Below are positions 25,380 to 34,023 of a stretch of DNA of 41,209 bases, in pieces (within the stretch, counting starts at the first letter, position 1; each line of letters opens with the position of its first letter). Location of the stretch: the IMG/VR virus record IMGVR_UViG_3300023278_002909, positions 1 to 41,209 of that record; one strand, 5' to 3'. This DNA comes from a virus. The position numbers and the translations under genes are program-made. A model generated the notes under the pieces. That model saw only the letters and a list, made by a program, of their open reading frames with translations. It did not search any database and was not told the origin of the DNA.

Positions 25380-26480
25380 TTACACGTTATCAATATACAG
25401 CATAGCAGTCGGTCGCTTAACATTTAAACCTGATATTTTATACTCAAAAGGAACAGTTATTCCGTACTTTTCTGTTACAGTACGTACCGCTCTTGGTGAG
25501 ATAGACATGCCCATTTCCCACACTCTATTTTCATCGGGGTAGCCGTACAAAACTCGGCGAGTCGCGCTCCCGCCTGCTGTTTCCAGTTCTTGCACATATT
25601 TAAACTGGATTGCTCGATTAGTGTATTTAGTCCACGCGTTATTAGTTTGAGCTAACTCAAAAATAGTCCGATCGCTATTAGTAGCACGGTACTTTTGGAG
25701 ATCATCAACTAAGCTAATAGGGATGTAAATAGCAAGATCGGTATTAATGACACGGCCAAAAATTTCAAAAGTATTTTCAATAATAGTCGTAATTGGTGCG
25801 GTTATCTCTTGTAATAAATCGTCGCCAGATAGGCTAGACCATGGCGTAGGCGCAACTGTAATAGGCACTTGGCTTAAATTGATTAAGCCCTCGAACCAAT
25901 CCTCAGTCGTAGTTCCTACGCCTACTTTTTCAATATGATCCATACAACCTTCAGTAGCTGCTCGAATTGTTTCAGTTTCTAAATTAATACCGCCAAAAAT
26001 AGCGTTTCGCAAATCTTCATCTGACCATTGCGCCAAAATTCCACCACGCCTAATATCATAGTTAACGGTGCTTGCACTCATCGTGGCAGTAGGCGCTGAT
26101 GTTCCCAGATTATCAATAAATTCACCTTGGCCAAACTTATTAACTACTCGGTAAAAATAACTTTTAGCCCCTTCAGGAATATTAGTGAGCATAGGAAAAA
26201 AATTGGGCAATCGAAAGGACGAATACAAAATCTCGTCAATTTCAGGTTGCATGGCTGATAAGTTAGAGCTAAACCAAGTGACACCTTCTGCAAAATCGGT
26301 TAATGCGTCTTGCATAGATGCGCGTTTCGGAAGATTTTTCGCCCCCTTATTTGGCTCAAAGTTATTGAAATTTAAGTTACGCTTACGAAGGTGGGCTATT
26401 AGCCCGGGTTTTCCGTACTTAGCTTCTATGTCCGCTAAATGAGAATATTCTGAATAATGCTTACCGAAGATATTAGGCAT
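25380..26480 (-). CDS. Major capsid protein (DUF2184)
   Basis: 366 residues. Characteristic blocks: SAMQPEIDEILYSSFRLPNFFPM, TNIPEGAKSYFYRVVNKFGQGEF, GGILAQWSDEDLRNAIFGGINL, LAIYIPISLVDDL, WEMGMSISPRAVRTVTEKYGITVPFEY. HK97-fold capsid. The scaffold/protease-like and cement genes are upstream, as expected. Confidence 0.9.
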   Translation of the reverse strand: MPNIFGKHYSEYSHLADIEAKYGKPGLIAHLRKRNLNFNNFEPNKGAKNLPKRASMQDALTDFAEGVTWFSSNLSAMQPEIDEILYSSFRLPNFFPMLTNIPEGAKSYFYRVVNKFGQGEFIDNLGTSAPTATMSASTVNYDIRRGGILAQWSDEDLRNAIFGGINLETETIRAATEGCMDHIEKVGVGTTTEDWFEGLINLSQVPITVAPTPWSSLSGDDLLQEITAPITTIIENTFEIFGRVINTDLAIYIPISLVDDLQKYRATNSDRTIFELAQTNNAWTKYTNRAIQFKYVQELETAGGSATRRVLYGYPDENRVWEMGMSISPRAVRTVTEKYGITVPFEYKISGLNVKRPTAMLYIDNV

Positions 26481-26482
26481 CG

Positions 26483-26983
26483 TTATGCTACTCCTACTCT
26501 ATCTATTCTAACTGGAAAAATCTCGCCGTCTTCTGCACTTGTCACAGCTATCATGCGCAATTTTTGACCGGGCAACGAAGCGTTAGGTCTCACTAACGAC
26601 CCGTCAGTGGACGGCGATAGTGACGAATTTGCATTAATCGACCCGCTCGCTTTCAAAAATACCGTTGCAAACACAAATACTGGTACATCTGGAGTACTAA
26701 TATCATAAACAATTCCCACATTTTGTGTGTTTTGATCAGACGGGTTGTACCCTACGATATGAGTAACTAGAGCTGCTGTTGCATCGTTGGTCGGCCTAAT
26801 TAGTGTTCCTGGATTACTAGGCTCATCAAAATATACGGCAAACCCTGGTAATAGCTGCCCTCCGGCGATTCCTAGAATAGTCAAATACGAGCCGTTATCT
26901 AATCGGGCTAACTGACCAAATTGACCTCTTTCTTGATAACGTCGGAACGTGCTTTGAATAGGTGTATTAGGAAATGCTGCCAT
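26483..26983 (-). CDS. Capsid cement (decoration) protein
   Basis: 166 residues. Beta-rich with LLPGFAVYFDEPSNPGTLIRP and VYDISTPDVPVFVFATVFLKASGSINANSSL, resembling structural cement proteins (gp24-like) that stabilise expanded capsids. Start overlaps the upstream stop by one base. Confidence 0.78.
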   Translation of the reverse strand: MAAFPNTPIQSTFRRYQERGQFGQLARLDNGSYLTILGIAGGQLLPGFAVYFDEPSNPGTLIRPTNDATAALVTHIVGYNPSDQNTQNVGIVYDISTPDVPVFVFATVFLKASGSINANSSLSPSTDGSLVRPNASLPGQKLRMIAVTSAEDGEIFPVRIDRVGVA

Positions 26984-28182
26984 TATTTAACTCCTTTTCT
27001 AAGAGTTTTAATCAGTGAAACGATGTTACCCGGCGTAGGCGCACCCAGTTCATCAGAGTTTACGTCCGTTAAATTGGCCAATCTATCAGTATTAGTTTGC
27101 CTCGATTTTGCTAATCGATCAGCGGCACCGAGCATGTAATCGACAGACACTTTTTCCGCGTCTTCATCTAACGAATCTTTAAGTATGGCTTGTAGAATCT
27201 CTTTATCTTTTTTACCTGCGGTTTCCAATTTTGGACTCAATACGGCTGCTAGCTTCTCTACGTGAACACGTTTGGCAACACGAGCATCAACAATCGGTTG
27301 TAATTTATCCATCGCTTTTCTTTTGCTGTCTATCATAGCTGCATCACTGTTATCAACCGGAGTTACATTGACGGGTGCGTCTTCAAGTACAACGCCAGCA
27401 TCCTCACCATTACCATTATCACTATCCATCGATCCAGCTAACATGCCAGCAAAACGTTCAGCTAGTTTATTTTGAAAATCTTCACTTCCCAACATTTCCT
27501 CTATCTTCGGCATTATCTTTTCTGAAATGGAAGATATCAAAGCTGTCATGTCAATATCGGTAATAGCGCCCGAAGTTTTTTTAGGCTCATCTTTTTTCGT
27601 TGCATTAGCAGGCATAGGCCCCCCTTGTTCATCAAGCACATGAGTTCCTTCTGCATTTCTGGGTACGGATGTTAATGCAATATGATTAAGAAGCATCGGC
27701 CCGCGAGCTGCAAAATCATAATCGCATCCCTGAAACGATCCTTTTTCTGATTCTAATTGAAGTGTGTATCCAGCTGATAACCCTTTTACACCACTTTTTA
27801 ACAACATGATAGCCCGTGGATCCGTCCATAGCAAATTAATACCCAAAGCGGTATTACCTGAATCCACAAATTCATTTTCTCCACTTGTGCCTACACTGTC
27901 TTTGCGGAAGGAACCCACATCAACAGGATCCGGAGGATGAGAAATGGTTAACGGTTTTAGACGTACACTTGCTAAAGTTTGGGGGTGAAATACCGTATCT
28001 TGACCGCGAAAGACGCCGTAGCGCTTGTTCGGGTCAAAATTATCGGGTATTTGCGTAATAGCGCCCGCAATTTCATGTCCGAAGTAGTGGAGTACGCCCA
28101 CGGTTGCAATAGTTGCTTGCGTTTCACGGTACCCTTCGGGTGTGTCTCTTTGCGTTGAAAGCGTAATTGCGTCTCTTAACAT
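26983..28182 (-). CDS. DUF2213 head maturation/scaffold protein
   Basis: 399 residues. N-terminal DUF2213 region (RDTPEGYRETQATIATVG, HPQTLASVRLKPLTISHPP, GVKGLSAGYTLQLE, LLNHIALTSVPRNAEGTHVL) resembles a phage prohead protease-like fold. The C-terminal two-thirds is acidic and helical (MIDSKRKAMDKLQPIVDARV etc.), fitting an internal scaffold. It may cleave and scaffold at once. GAGG precedes the ATG; a candidate promoter lies immediately upstream. Confidence 0.85.
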   Translation of the reverse strand: MLRDAITLSTQRDTPEGYRETQATIATVGVLHYFGHEIAGAITQIPDNFDPNKRYGVFRGQDTVFHPQTLASVRLKPLTISHPPDPVDVGSFRKDSVGTSGENEFVDSGNTALGINLLWTDPRAIMLLKSGVKGLSAGYTLQLESEKGSFQGCDYDFAARGPMLLNHIALTSVPRNAEGTHVLDEQGGPMPANATKKDEPKKTSGAITDIDMTALISSISEKIMPKIEEMLGSEDFQNKLAERFAGMLAGSMDSDNGNGEDAGVVLEDAPVNVTPVDNSDAAMIDSKRKAMDKLQPIVDARVAKRVHVEKLAAVLSPKLETAGKKDKEILQAILKDSLDEDAEKVSVDYMLGAADRLAKSRQTNTDRLANLTDVNSDELGAPTPGNIVSLIKTLRKGVK

Positions 28183-28589
28183 GCCTCAAAATAGAACAAA
28201 ATAGTCGCTATGTCAATTATGCGCCCCTCTCCCATTATGCACTAGCTAGTGGGGTAGCCAGCAACCTAGCCACTTAATGCACTGATAAATTTAATTATTT
28301 AGGCGCGCCTAGGTAGTCATTGTTAATTAATGTTTTAGGCATTGTTAAATAATGTCTTTGGCATCGGGTATGGCATTAGCGGCCAAAAAATTAGTAACGC
28401 ACTGTTTTAAATGTCAAAATAGATTCTTTGGCATTCAGCCTACGTGTGCCATTGTTAAATGTGATAGTGCTAAAGTTGAAATAACCTGAATATGTGATAG
28501 TATTTCAGCCTCATTATGGCGGATTCCTCCCCGAGGAGGTCAATGTTGAAATTGGAACAGCGTTAGTATTTGCGGAATCCCAATGAAAG
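28183..28589. other. 407-bp non-coding, palindrome-rich gap
   Basis: A long gap within the packed late operon. It holds CACTAGCTAGTG (28240-28251), a hairpin near 28246-28276, TAGGCGCGCCTA (28300-28311), and three copies of a CATTGTTAAWT motif (28316, 28338, 28448). CCTCC-CCGA-GGAGG near 28526-28540 ends in a ribosome-site-like GGAGG followed by a 7-codon frame. A weak plus-strand ORF (28352-28489) is discussed under findings. No clear gene on the minus strand. Confidence 0.6.
28188..28216 (-). promoter_or_regulatory. Candidate promoter for capsid operon
   Basis: On the minus strand TTGACA (28216-28211) is 17 bp from TATTTT (28193-28188). The start would fall at or beside the ATG of the DUF2213 gene (28182), giving an almost leaderless mRNA. 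TTGACA is a perfect -35 match; the -10 is weaker. Confidence 0.4.
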
Positions 28590-28778
28590 CTAACTATGAG
28601 CGTTCCAAGTCCGCCGCCCTGTGGCGTCATTCCCCAGCACCCTAATTAGATCATCAGATTTAGCACACCTGACCTCAATTCTTACTAACCCATCTATGCT
28701 AAACACGCTAGTGTATGTAACGCGCGCACATTTTAGATCACACGTTAGGCAACGATACCTGATTTCACCAGCTTTCAT
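28590..28778 (-). CDS. Com-like small zinc-knuckle protein
   Basis: 62 residues; ribosome site GGGTGGAGAGTTA. The N-terminus GEIRYRCLTCDLKC and later LVRIEVRCAK resemble Com of phage Mu (EIRC..C....IEIKCPRC), a Zn-containing translational activator of mom. Cys10, 13, 17 and 38 are present, but the last Cys of the usual C-P-R-C is Ser41-like, so the metal site may use Cys17 instead. It follows the F-like head gene and precedes the long gap. RNA binding is inferred. Confidence 0.6.
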   Translation of the reverse strand: MKAGEIRYRCLTCDLKCARVTYTSVFSIDGLVRIEVRCAKSDDLIRVLGNDATGRRTWNAHS

Positions 28779-28790
28779 TAACTCTCCACC

Positions 28791-29528
28791 CTATGCAGCC
28801 ATTTCCAATATGACGGGTTCTGCGGTACACCGGCAACGAATGGGTTGACCAGGATAGCCAACAACCGGCGGATTATCCCATCGAAAGGTTTGCCCATTTA
28901 ATAGTTGATGTTCTGGACGCACGGATTCATCTTCTGATGAACGCCACACAAAATGGGTTACACCCGCTTGTGTTTGTCGTATATTTTGAAGCGCTCCGAT
29001 GGTTTTGTTAGTCTGATCAGTAGCAATAAGTTGCGCGCGTGAATGCGCAACAGAGAATCGTTGCGTTAACATGTCCAAAATTGCTGGCTGATCAAAACCC
29101 TTTTCGAATAGTATTTTTTGATACGCTTCGTCAACTTGCGCATTGAGTTCTGTAGGGATTGACCTAATAAGCGCTATGTTTTCTGTGACTACGGGTTCTA
29201 GTAAAGATTTAGTAGCGTCGTTGTTTAACAAAGGCAGCACATCAATGTTAAATAATTGATCAAATTGAGTTTTTATTTTTTTTTCATGCCATTGATCTAA
29301 TTGCTCGGTATGCGTGTTTGCTAATACGTCACTAGACTGCTCGACGTGTTCTTGATATTGGGGATCGGTGAACGTATCGGCTATAGTTTTTTGCCAAAAT
29401 TCATTTAAAGCAGGTACTGCGCTAAGCTTCGCAATTAATGACTCCTGCAACGGGCTTAAGATACTGTCTTTGATAGCTTGATTATAAACACGCTCCTGTG
29501 TTTTTGTAGGTCGTATAGGCGTGGCCAT
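28791..29528 (-). CDS. Minor head protein (Mu F-like)
   Basis: 245 residues. Shows ATDQTNKTIGALQNIRQTQAG, THFVWRSSEDESVRPEHQLLNG and YPGQPIRCRCTAEPVI, the F-like head morphogenesis signature. Helical N-terminal region. One protein of this kind per head vertex helps portal assembly. Between portal and Com-like genes. Confidence 0.87.
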   Translation of the reverse strand: MATPIRPTKTQERVYNQAIKDSILSPLQESLIAKLSAVPALNEFWQKTIADTFTDPQYQEHVEQSSDVLANTHTEQLDQWHEKKIKTQFDQLFNIDVLPLLNNDATKSLLEPVVTENIALIRSIPTELNAQVDEAYQKILFEKGFDQPAILDMLTQRFSVAHSRAQLIATDQTNKTIGALQNIRQTQAGVTHFVWRSSEDESVRPEHQLLNGQTFRWDNPPVVGYPGQPIRCRCTAEPVILEMAA

Positions 29529-29531
29529 GCG

Positions 29532-31115
29532 TTAAAGCGCTTGCTGCGCTGAATTTAACGATTCTGCACCGGTATTAGCGGTATCTGCATCTGAATTGGT
29601 GATATCTGCATTCAAATCTGACTTATCAGACTCAACTTTAGCGTTTTGTGCTGCTAATTTATTTTGTGTGGCCGCTTTGAATTGCTCAGAAAAATTAAAC
29701 TCGCGAGGTTCCAATTGCCCCACCAGCTCATCATCCGACATTATTTCGCGACCCTCATCAGGCGTTAAAACGTCATTTTGAACCCCCAATGTCACGCCCT
29801 GCATTTTAGTGAGAAAAACCGTTGCTTTGTCTGTTTCCGAAAGGGTTACTAGTGACGGAAATGTGTAGGACGCGACGGGGGGTAATCCAGCAGATCGGGT
29901 GAAGATTGGGTCTAAAAAATCGTAAGCTGCTCGCAACAAAAGTTCTTGCTTAGCCAAAACATTAGCAGCATTAATGCTCAAATCGGCTTCACCGGTTGCA
30001 TTCATCCCCGCTGGTGATCGGCTTAAAAAGATGGTTTCTGGAATGCCCGCGGCAGCAGCAAGACGGGATTTGAAACGATCCAGAATTTGCGGTAACCCCG
30101 TGAAATCAACTGCCGTTCGAGAGAAATCGCTATCGGCGTCCATAATGATCATTTGATAGATAGATTTCAAACGATTGATCGCACAAGCGATCTCCCCCGC
30201 ACTATTCGTGTCGGGTGCATTCCCTAAGGCTTCTTGATACCCCTCTGATTTCAAAATACCTATGCTTGCTTCTTCGATTAATTGACTCACTCCGTTGGCA
30301 CTTTGCGTATCTTGAAATATGGATTGAATAACGGGAATCAATTCGCTCACGCCGTAGTCTCGATTATAAACTTGCCAACTATCAGAAGTGAGAGGGTCTT
30401 GACCATCTAAGCGCAAAATACGACTCTCATGGATTCTAAAAGTTCCACCATAGGCAGGCGAGATATTGTAAACCTCTGCTTGGCCATAATTAAGAGACAG
30501 GATGGACTCTGACCGTTGTTCCACGTAAGTTGAAAATCGATCAAACACCATCAAGTTTAGTAAATCATGTTCTCTGATTTCGTTTACAATTAGCGGTTCC
30601 CATAGGGGTGCCTCACGACTAATCACGACTAAAAAACCACTTCCATATAACCGTCCAGCTTTCATGGCCGCAGCTAGTTTTTGATTTAATTTGAATTTAG
30701 CGAGATATTTTTTATATTTTTCAATCTGCGCATCGTTCCAATCTTCAAACACTCGCGGCTTAAGAAACATTTGATCGATGGGGAAATCAATAAAACGAGA
30801 GGCCGCCCAACTCTCTGTTTTGACCGTCTCTAACTCAGCACGGTTGTCAATAAGCGTAGGGACAAAAAACGATTGGCGGGATTTATCATTAGGGCCACCC
30901 ATGCCGGAAGCCAAATTATGCATGCCTCCAAAGTTTGCGCCGTAACCATCAGGCGTGTAATAGGGGGCATGAGAGTCCTTAATTATTCTTTTATTCTGAG
31001 AATCCCTAATTGCTTTTTTATTCAGGGACTTATGGCCATTTTTACCGTCCGCCGGCGGCGCACTTTTTTGCTTGGAAAATGTGAATAAATCTCTAAATTT
31101 TGACGCTAATGGCAT
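29532..31115 (-). CDS. Portal protein (DUF1073)
   Basis: 527 residues; GAGAGGAAACC precedes ATG. FFVPTLIDNRAELETVKTES and ASRFIDFPIDQMFLKPR, SGFLVVISREAPLWEPL, and AAAGIPETIFLSRSPAGMN are DUF1073 hallmarks. The C-terminus is Asn/Ala/Asp-rich and flexible (SDLNADITNSDADTANTG). It forms the dodecameric DNA channel. Confidence 0.9.
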   Translation of the reverse strand: MPLASKFRDLFTFSKQKSAPPADGKNGHKSLNKKAIRDSQNKRIIKDSHAPYYTPDGYGANFGGMHNLASGMGGPNDKSRQSFFVPTLIDNRAELETVKTESWAASRFIDFPIDQMFLKPRVFEDWNDAQIEKYKKYLAKFKLNQKLAAAMKAGRLYGSGFLVVISREAPLWEPLIVNEIREHDLLNLMVFDRFSTYVEQRSESILSLNYGQAEVYNISPAYGGTFRIHESRILRLDGQDPLTSDSWQVYNRDYGVSELIPVIQSIFQDTQSANGVSQLIEEASIGILKSEGYQEALGNAPDTNSAGEIACAINRLKSIYQMIIMDADSDFSRTAVDFTGLPQILDRFKSRLAAAAGIPETIFLSRSPAGMNATGEADLSINAANVLAKQELLLRAAYDFLDPIFTRSAGLPPVASYTFPSLVTLSETDKATVFLTKMQGVTLGVQNDVLTPDEGREIMSDDELVGQLEPREFNFSEQFKAATQNKLAAQNAKVESDKSDLNADITNSDADTANTGAESLNSAQQAL

Positions 31116-31127
31116 TTGGTTTCCTCT

Positions 31128-32477
31128 CTAGTCTCCTAATCTTAAACCAAAAGCAATGTCACGTGCAAAAGACATCATTACCGCATCCGCACAATTAGGT
31201 GACGGTTTATTACGCGGGGCTTTAATCACACGTATTTTATCTGAGTTGTCACATTCATACTCGATTTGCGCTAACTCATGAAGGACTTTTTTACGCACAT
31301 CAGTCTGAAAGAATAAGCAACGTTTTAAATTAACAGGCGTTCCATTTAAAGCCCGTATCGTGTTAAGCATTCGTAACTTAAGATTCCAATAACCTTGTGC
31401 GTTAGCGCGGTAGAAAAATTGAGCATTTGTCTTGCGGGCAGCATATGTTTTTTCCCCTTTCACAACTGCGCCTCCAAAAAGGAATGGGTCGGGAATGAAG
31501 GGGAGCTTCTCTGCGCCTGCTTTACGCGCCTCTTCTCGAAACTCCACTTTCATGGCCGCGCCAACACCCGTCACGTCATAATGGATTCGTGCCAGATTAT
31601 ACAAGCTAGTGATTGGCCATATCTTTTGCGCTATTTTTGTGCAGTCCTTAGCTCGTATTTCTTGCACATCAAGAACGAGGCTTTCTTGCCGTATAGCATA
31701 TGCGGGCTTATCAGCACCGCCATCGGCGATATCTAAACCCATATACGAATACGACTTCGACGGGCGGTAAGAGAGCTTTACATGCACTCCTACGCACTGT
31801 TTCAACTCCCGAAAGGGTAGCAGTACTCGGGACGCATCCGCTTGCCTATATGCCCCGAGCCAAACGTGCGCATAATCGTCTGGCATCATCTCTTCACAAA
31901 TAGCACGATCTAATTCCAGTACGACGGGGAAAAAAGGATTGTCATTGTAATTAACATGCACACACAAAGCATGCTCTTTGTAATTGTCGAAAAGCGTCTC
32001 AATCGGGTCGGTAGAATGTCTCGGGTTCCAAGTAGCCCATATTTCACTGCCTTCAGCGCGAATAGTTGGCACTAATTTAGTCAAACTTTCTTCTGTTATC
32101 TTCTCTGCTTGCTCGATCCAAACTTTCGTAACACCCTCCATTGACATGATATTATCAGCCGTCGTGTCCTTAAGACCCTTGAAAATAAACCGACTGCCAG
32201 AGGACGGGCAAAGTATTTGGTATTTTTGCACAATAAAAAGTTTCTCCACCCCCAAGCGTTCAATAGCCTTACTTATGGAACCGTGACTGCTGTCGTCTAA
32301 AGACTTTTGCACTTCGCGGCAACATAATATGAACTCAGATGATTGGATAGCAGCAATGACAAGCATGATAGCAACAGTGGAAGATTTTCCCGATCCGCGA
32401 CCCCCTTTAAAACCCTTCAAACGTTTTGGAGCAAAAAATGGATACGCATAAGCTGGGATATTGACATCAATTTGCAT
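31128..32477 (-). CDS. terL: Terminase large subunit
   Basis: 449 residues. Walker A GGRGSGKSS (25-33), Walker B KVWIEQAEK (118-126), with TWNP coupling motif. The nuclease domain shows LDIADGGADKPAYA (first Asp), YDVTGVGAA (second), and NCADAVMMSF near the end (third Asp). PBSX-type terminase. It packages DNA with TerS, and overlaps the Cys-rich gene by 11 bp. Confidence 0.93.
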   Translation of the reverse strand: MQIDVNIPAYAYPFFAPKRLKGFKGGRGSGKSSTVAIMLVIAAIQSSEFILCCREVQKSLDDSSHGSISKAIERLGVEKLFIVQKYQILCPSSGSRFIFKGLKDTTADNIMSMEGVTKVWIEQAEKITEESLTKLVPTIRAEGSEIWATWNPRHSTDPIETLFDNYKEHALCVHVNYNDNPFFPVVLELDRAICEEMMPDDYAHVWLGAYRQADASRVLLPFRELKQCVGVHVKLSYRPSKSYSYMGLDIADGGADKPAYAIRQESLVLDVQEIRAKDCTKIAQKIWPITSLYNLARIHYDVTGVGAAMKVEFREEARKAGAEKLPFIPDPFLFGGAVVKGEKTYAARKTNAQFFYRANAQGYWNLKLRMLNTIRALNGTPVNLKRCLFFQTDVRKKVLHELAQIEYECDNSDKIRVIKAPRNKPSPNCADAVMMSFARDIAFGLRLGD

Positions 32478-32748
32478 AGTAAAGGTTTAACCAAAACCTT
32501 AAAGGTGAGCGATTACTTCTTTCAGACATCCTCAGCGCTTCCCAAGAAAGACCTTCATCTTTACAAAACGTCTTAAAAATACATCCGATGCATGGGTATG
32601 TCGGGTAACCTTCTTTGCATAAAGACTTAGTACCGCAGCGATCGCACGCTAGATACACCATGCAATCGCAAGTGTAATCAACCGCGCTAGCACATTTTTT
32701 ACATGCGTATTCCTCGAGTATAGTAGTGCATTTACAGGGTATGGCCAT
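32467..32748 (-). CDS. Cys-rich putative zinc-binding protein
   Basis: 93 residues with 12 cysteines in the first 62 (C5, C7, C16, C19, C27, C29, C35, C38, C44, C53, C56, C62), in pairs that suggest two to three zinc sites. The last 30 residues are Ser/Arg/Leu-rich. Its end overlaps terL's start. Unknown role; DNA or RNA binding or packaging help is possible. Confidence 0.65.
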   Translation of the reverse strand: MAIPCKCTTILEEYACKKCASAVDYTCDCMVYLACDRCGTKSLCKEGYPTYPCIGCIFKTFCKDEGLSWEALRMSERSNRSPLRFWLNLYYAN

Positions 32749-32753
32749 TTCAC

Positions 32754-32999
32754 CTATCCTTTTTCATTTTCAAAAAAATTGATAACTGAAACAGCTAGCA
32801 GACAAGATGACGCTACAGCTATAACTAACGAGTTCAAAAAAGACGGGATGCGCCACGACAATAAAATAAATGAGGGGGTAATAATCATTTGTAGGTGGTA
32901 TAGAGTCTGCATAAAAGAGGGTTTTTCAGTCCGTATAGATAGCCACACCCCATATATAGCGAATATTGTGAGTAAAACGGTTAAAGTTTCTAGGATCAT
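32754..32999 (-). CDS. Three-helix membrane protein
   Basis: 81 residues from ATG 32999 (overlapping TAAAATG after the previous gene); a longer start at 33026 is weaker. Three hydrophobic helices (about 4-21, 36-50, 56-76). It could be a holin or another membrane effector far from the endolysin. No known family. Confidence 0.6.
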   Translation of the reverse strand: MILETLTVLLTIFAIYGVWLSIRTEKPSFMQTLYHLQMIITPSFILLSWRIPSFLNSLVIAVASSCLLAVSVINFFENEKG

Positions 33000-33000
33000 T

Positions 33001-33366
33001 TTATCCAGTTGCCTTATTAAGATCATCCTTAATTACCCTATTAAGCTCATCCTTAATCTGTTTCAAATAATCAACGTCAAGATTCTCACCACGACTAACA
33101 AAGAACTTTTCCATAAGCGGATTATTCATATCTGCTCCGCGACAAGTTATGTATAAAGAAAGAGGCGCTCTAACCCAAGATTCGAGGATTTCTTCAAAAA
33201 GAGGGTGCCAATACCGCATACTAATCTCCAATCCCGGAGGAAGTCCTGCTGCCACCCACACAAGATTAATAAAATAGCCATTTTCAGGAAAACGCTGCTG
33301 TAAATAATCTTCGAAAAAATCAGCGCATCTTATCGCTAAAGCGAAGCCTTCATAATAGTCTGTCAT
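33001..33366 (-). CDS. Unknown protein
   Basis: 121 residues from ATG 33366 (MTDYYEGF), preceded by GGGAGATGGCG; ATG 33372 also in frame. Helical, aromatic-rich N-terminus (FALAIRCADFFEDYLQQRF), Pro-Gly loop (GLPPGLEI), lysine-rich C-terminus. ATGA overlap with the upstream gene. Not recognised. Confidence 0.65.
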   Translation of the reverse strand: MTDYYEGFALAIRCADFFEDYLQQRFPENGYFINLVWVAAGLPPGLEISMRYWHPLFEEILESWVRAPLSLYITCRGADMNNPLMEKFFVSRGENLDVDYLKQIKDELNRVIKDDLNKATG

Positions 33367-33791
33367 CGCCATCTCCCATCTACGACGCCCCCATCCGCTA
33401 ATCGTTTAAAGTGTTTTAATACCGATAAAGGTGTCGCAGGCATTCCTTCTAACTCACAAATATCCAACTGCGTCTTACGCAACCATTGTGCTAAATCAGT
33501 TAAAAACGTAAGAGTTGAATCACGATTATATTTAATACGCTTTCTAATGTAAGCTTTTAAAGTTGTTTTTCCTAGCATAAGATCTCTGGTATTATACAAC
33601 ACACTGTCATACATATGATTTATTATTTTTCTATCATACTCCGGCAAGCTCTCTCGCCAAGTTTCATCTCGATCAAAAAAAGTACTAAATAGATACTGAT
33701 AATACGAAAGGTTGCGATTGTTAAACACGCTAAATACCGACACTTTCAAAATGTCAATTCGCTTTTTTAAATTAGTAATTTCTAAATTCAT
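33363..33791 (-). CDS. Unknown helical protein
   Basis: 142 residues from ATG 33791, preceded by TTAGGAGGTCTTAAT; the frame extends in coding-like sequence to 33875, so an N-terminal extension of 28 residues is possible. Predicted all-helical with many basic residues (KLKR, KAYIRKRIKYNRD). No family. It begins next to another micro-ORF. Confidence 0.6.
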   Translation of the reverse strand: MNLEITNLKKRIDILKVSVFSVFNNRNLSYYQYLFSTFFDRDETWRESLPEYDRKIINHMYDSVLYNTRDLMLGKTTLKAYIRKRIKYNRDSTLTFLTDLAQWLRKTQLDICELEGMPATPLSVLKHFKRLADGGVVDGRWR

Positions 33792-33861
33792 ATTAAGACC
33801 TCCTAATTCGTTCGGAATTGAGCTACCTATTAATTCGACTGCTATTCTAAGCAGCTCACCT

Positions 33862-33966
33862 TCATCGCCCCACATTCAAGACCCATTTCATAAAGCGTGT
33901 TAGTCTCCTTTTAGGTTTTAACTCGATTTTGTCTGCTTTCCGCTTTTCCTCATCCCACTTCTCCAT
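33862..33966 (-). CDS. 34-residue micro-ORF, possible UAA readthrough extension of the next upstream gene
   Basis: ATG 33966 follows TTCAGGAAGAA. The peptide is charged and helical (MEKWDEEKRKADKIELKPKR). Its frame is the same as the gene ending at 34024: after that TAA come 19 sense codons (SKSEFTADEQEVWSCIQEE) with no start codon, then this ORF, total 53 codons to a TGA. Either an independent micro-gene or a C-terminal extension reached by suppression. Confidence 0.45.
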   Translation of the reverse strand: MEKWDEEKRKADKIELKPKRRLTRFMKWVLNVGR

Positions 33967-34023
33967 TTCTTCCTGAATACACGACCAGACTTCCTGTTCA
34001 TCCGCAGTAAACTCGGATTTTGA

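Noticed and set aside
29532-31115. Portal gene as an Acb1-like anti-CBASS protein
   Set aside because: DUF1073 names are sometimes mixed with Acb1, but the context and the portal motifs are clear.
33792-33875. Longer start (MWGDEGEL) for the gene at 33363-33791
   Set aside because: No ribosome site before 33875, while AGGAGG precedes 33791. The extension looks coding-like, so the start stays open.
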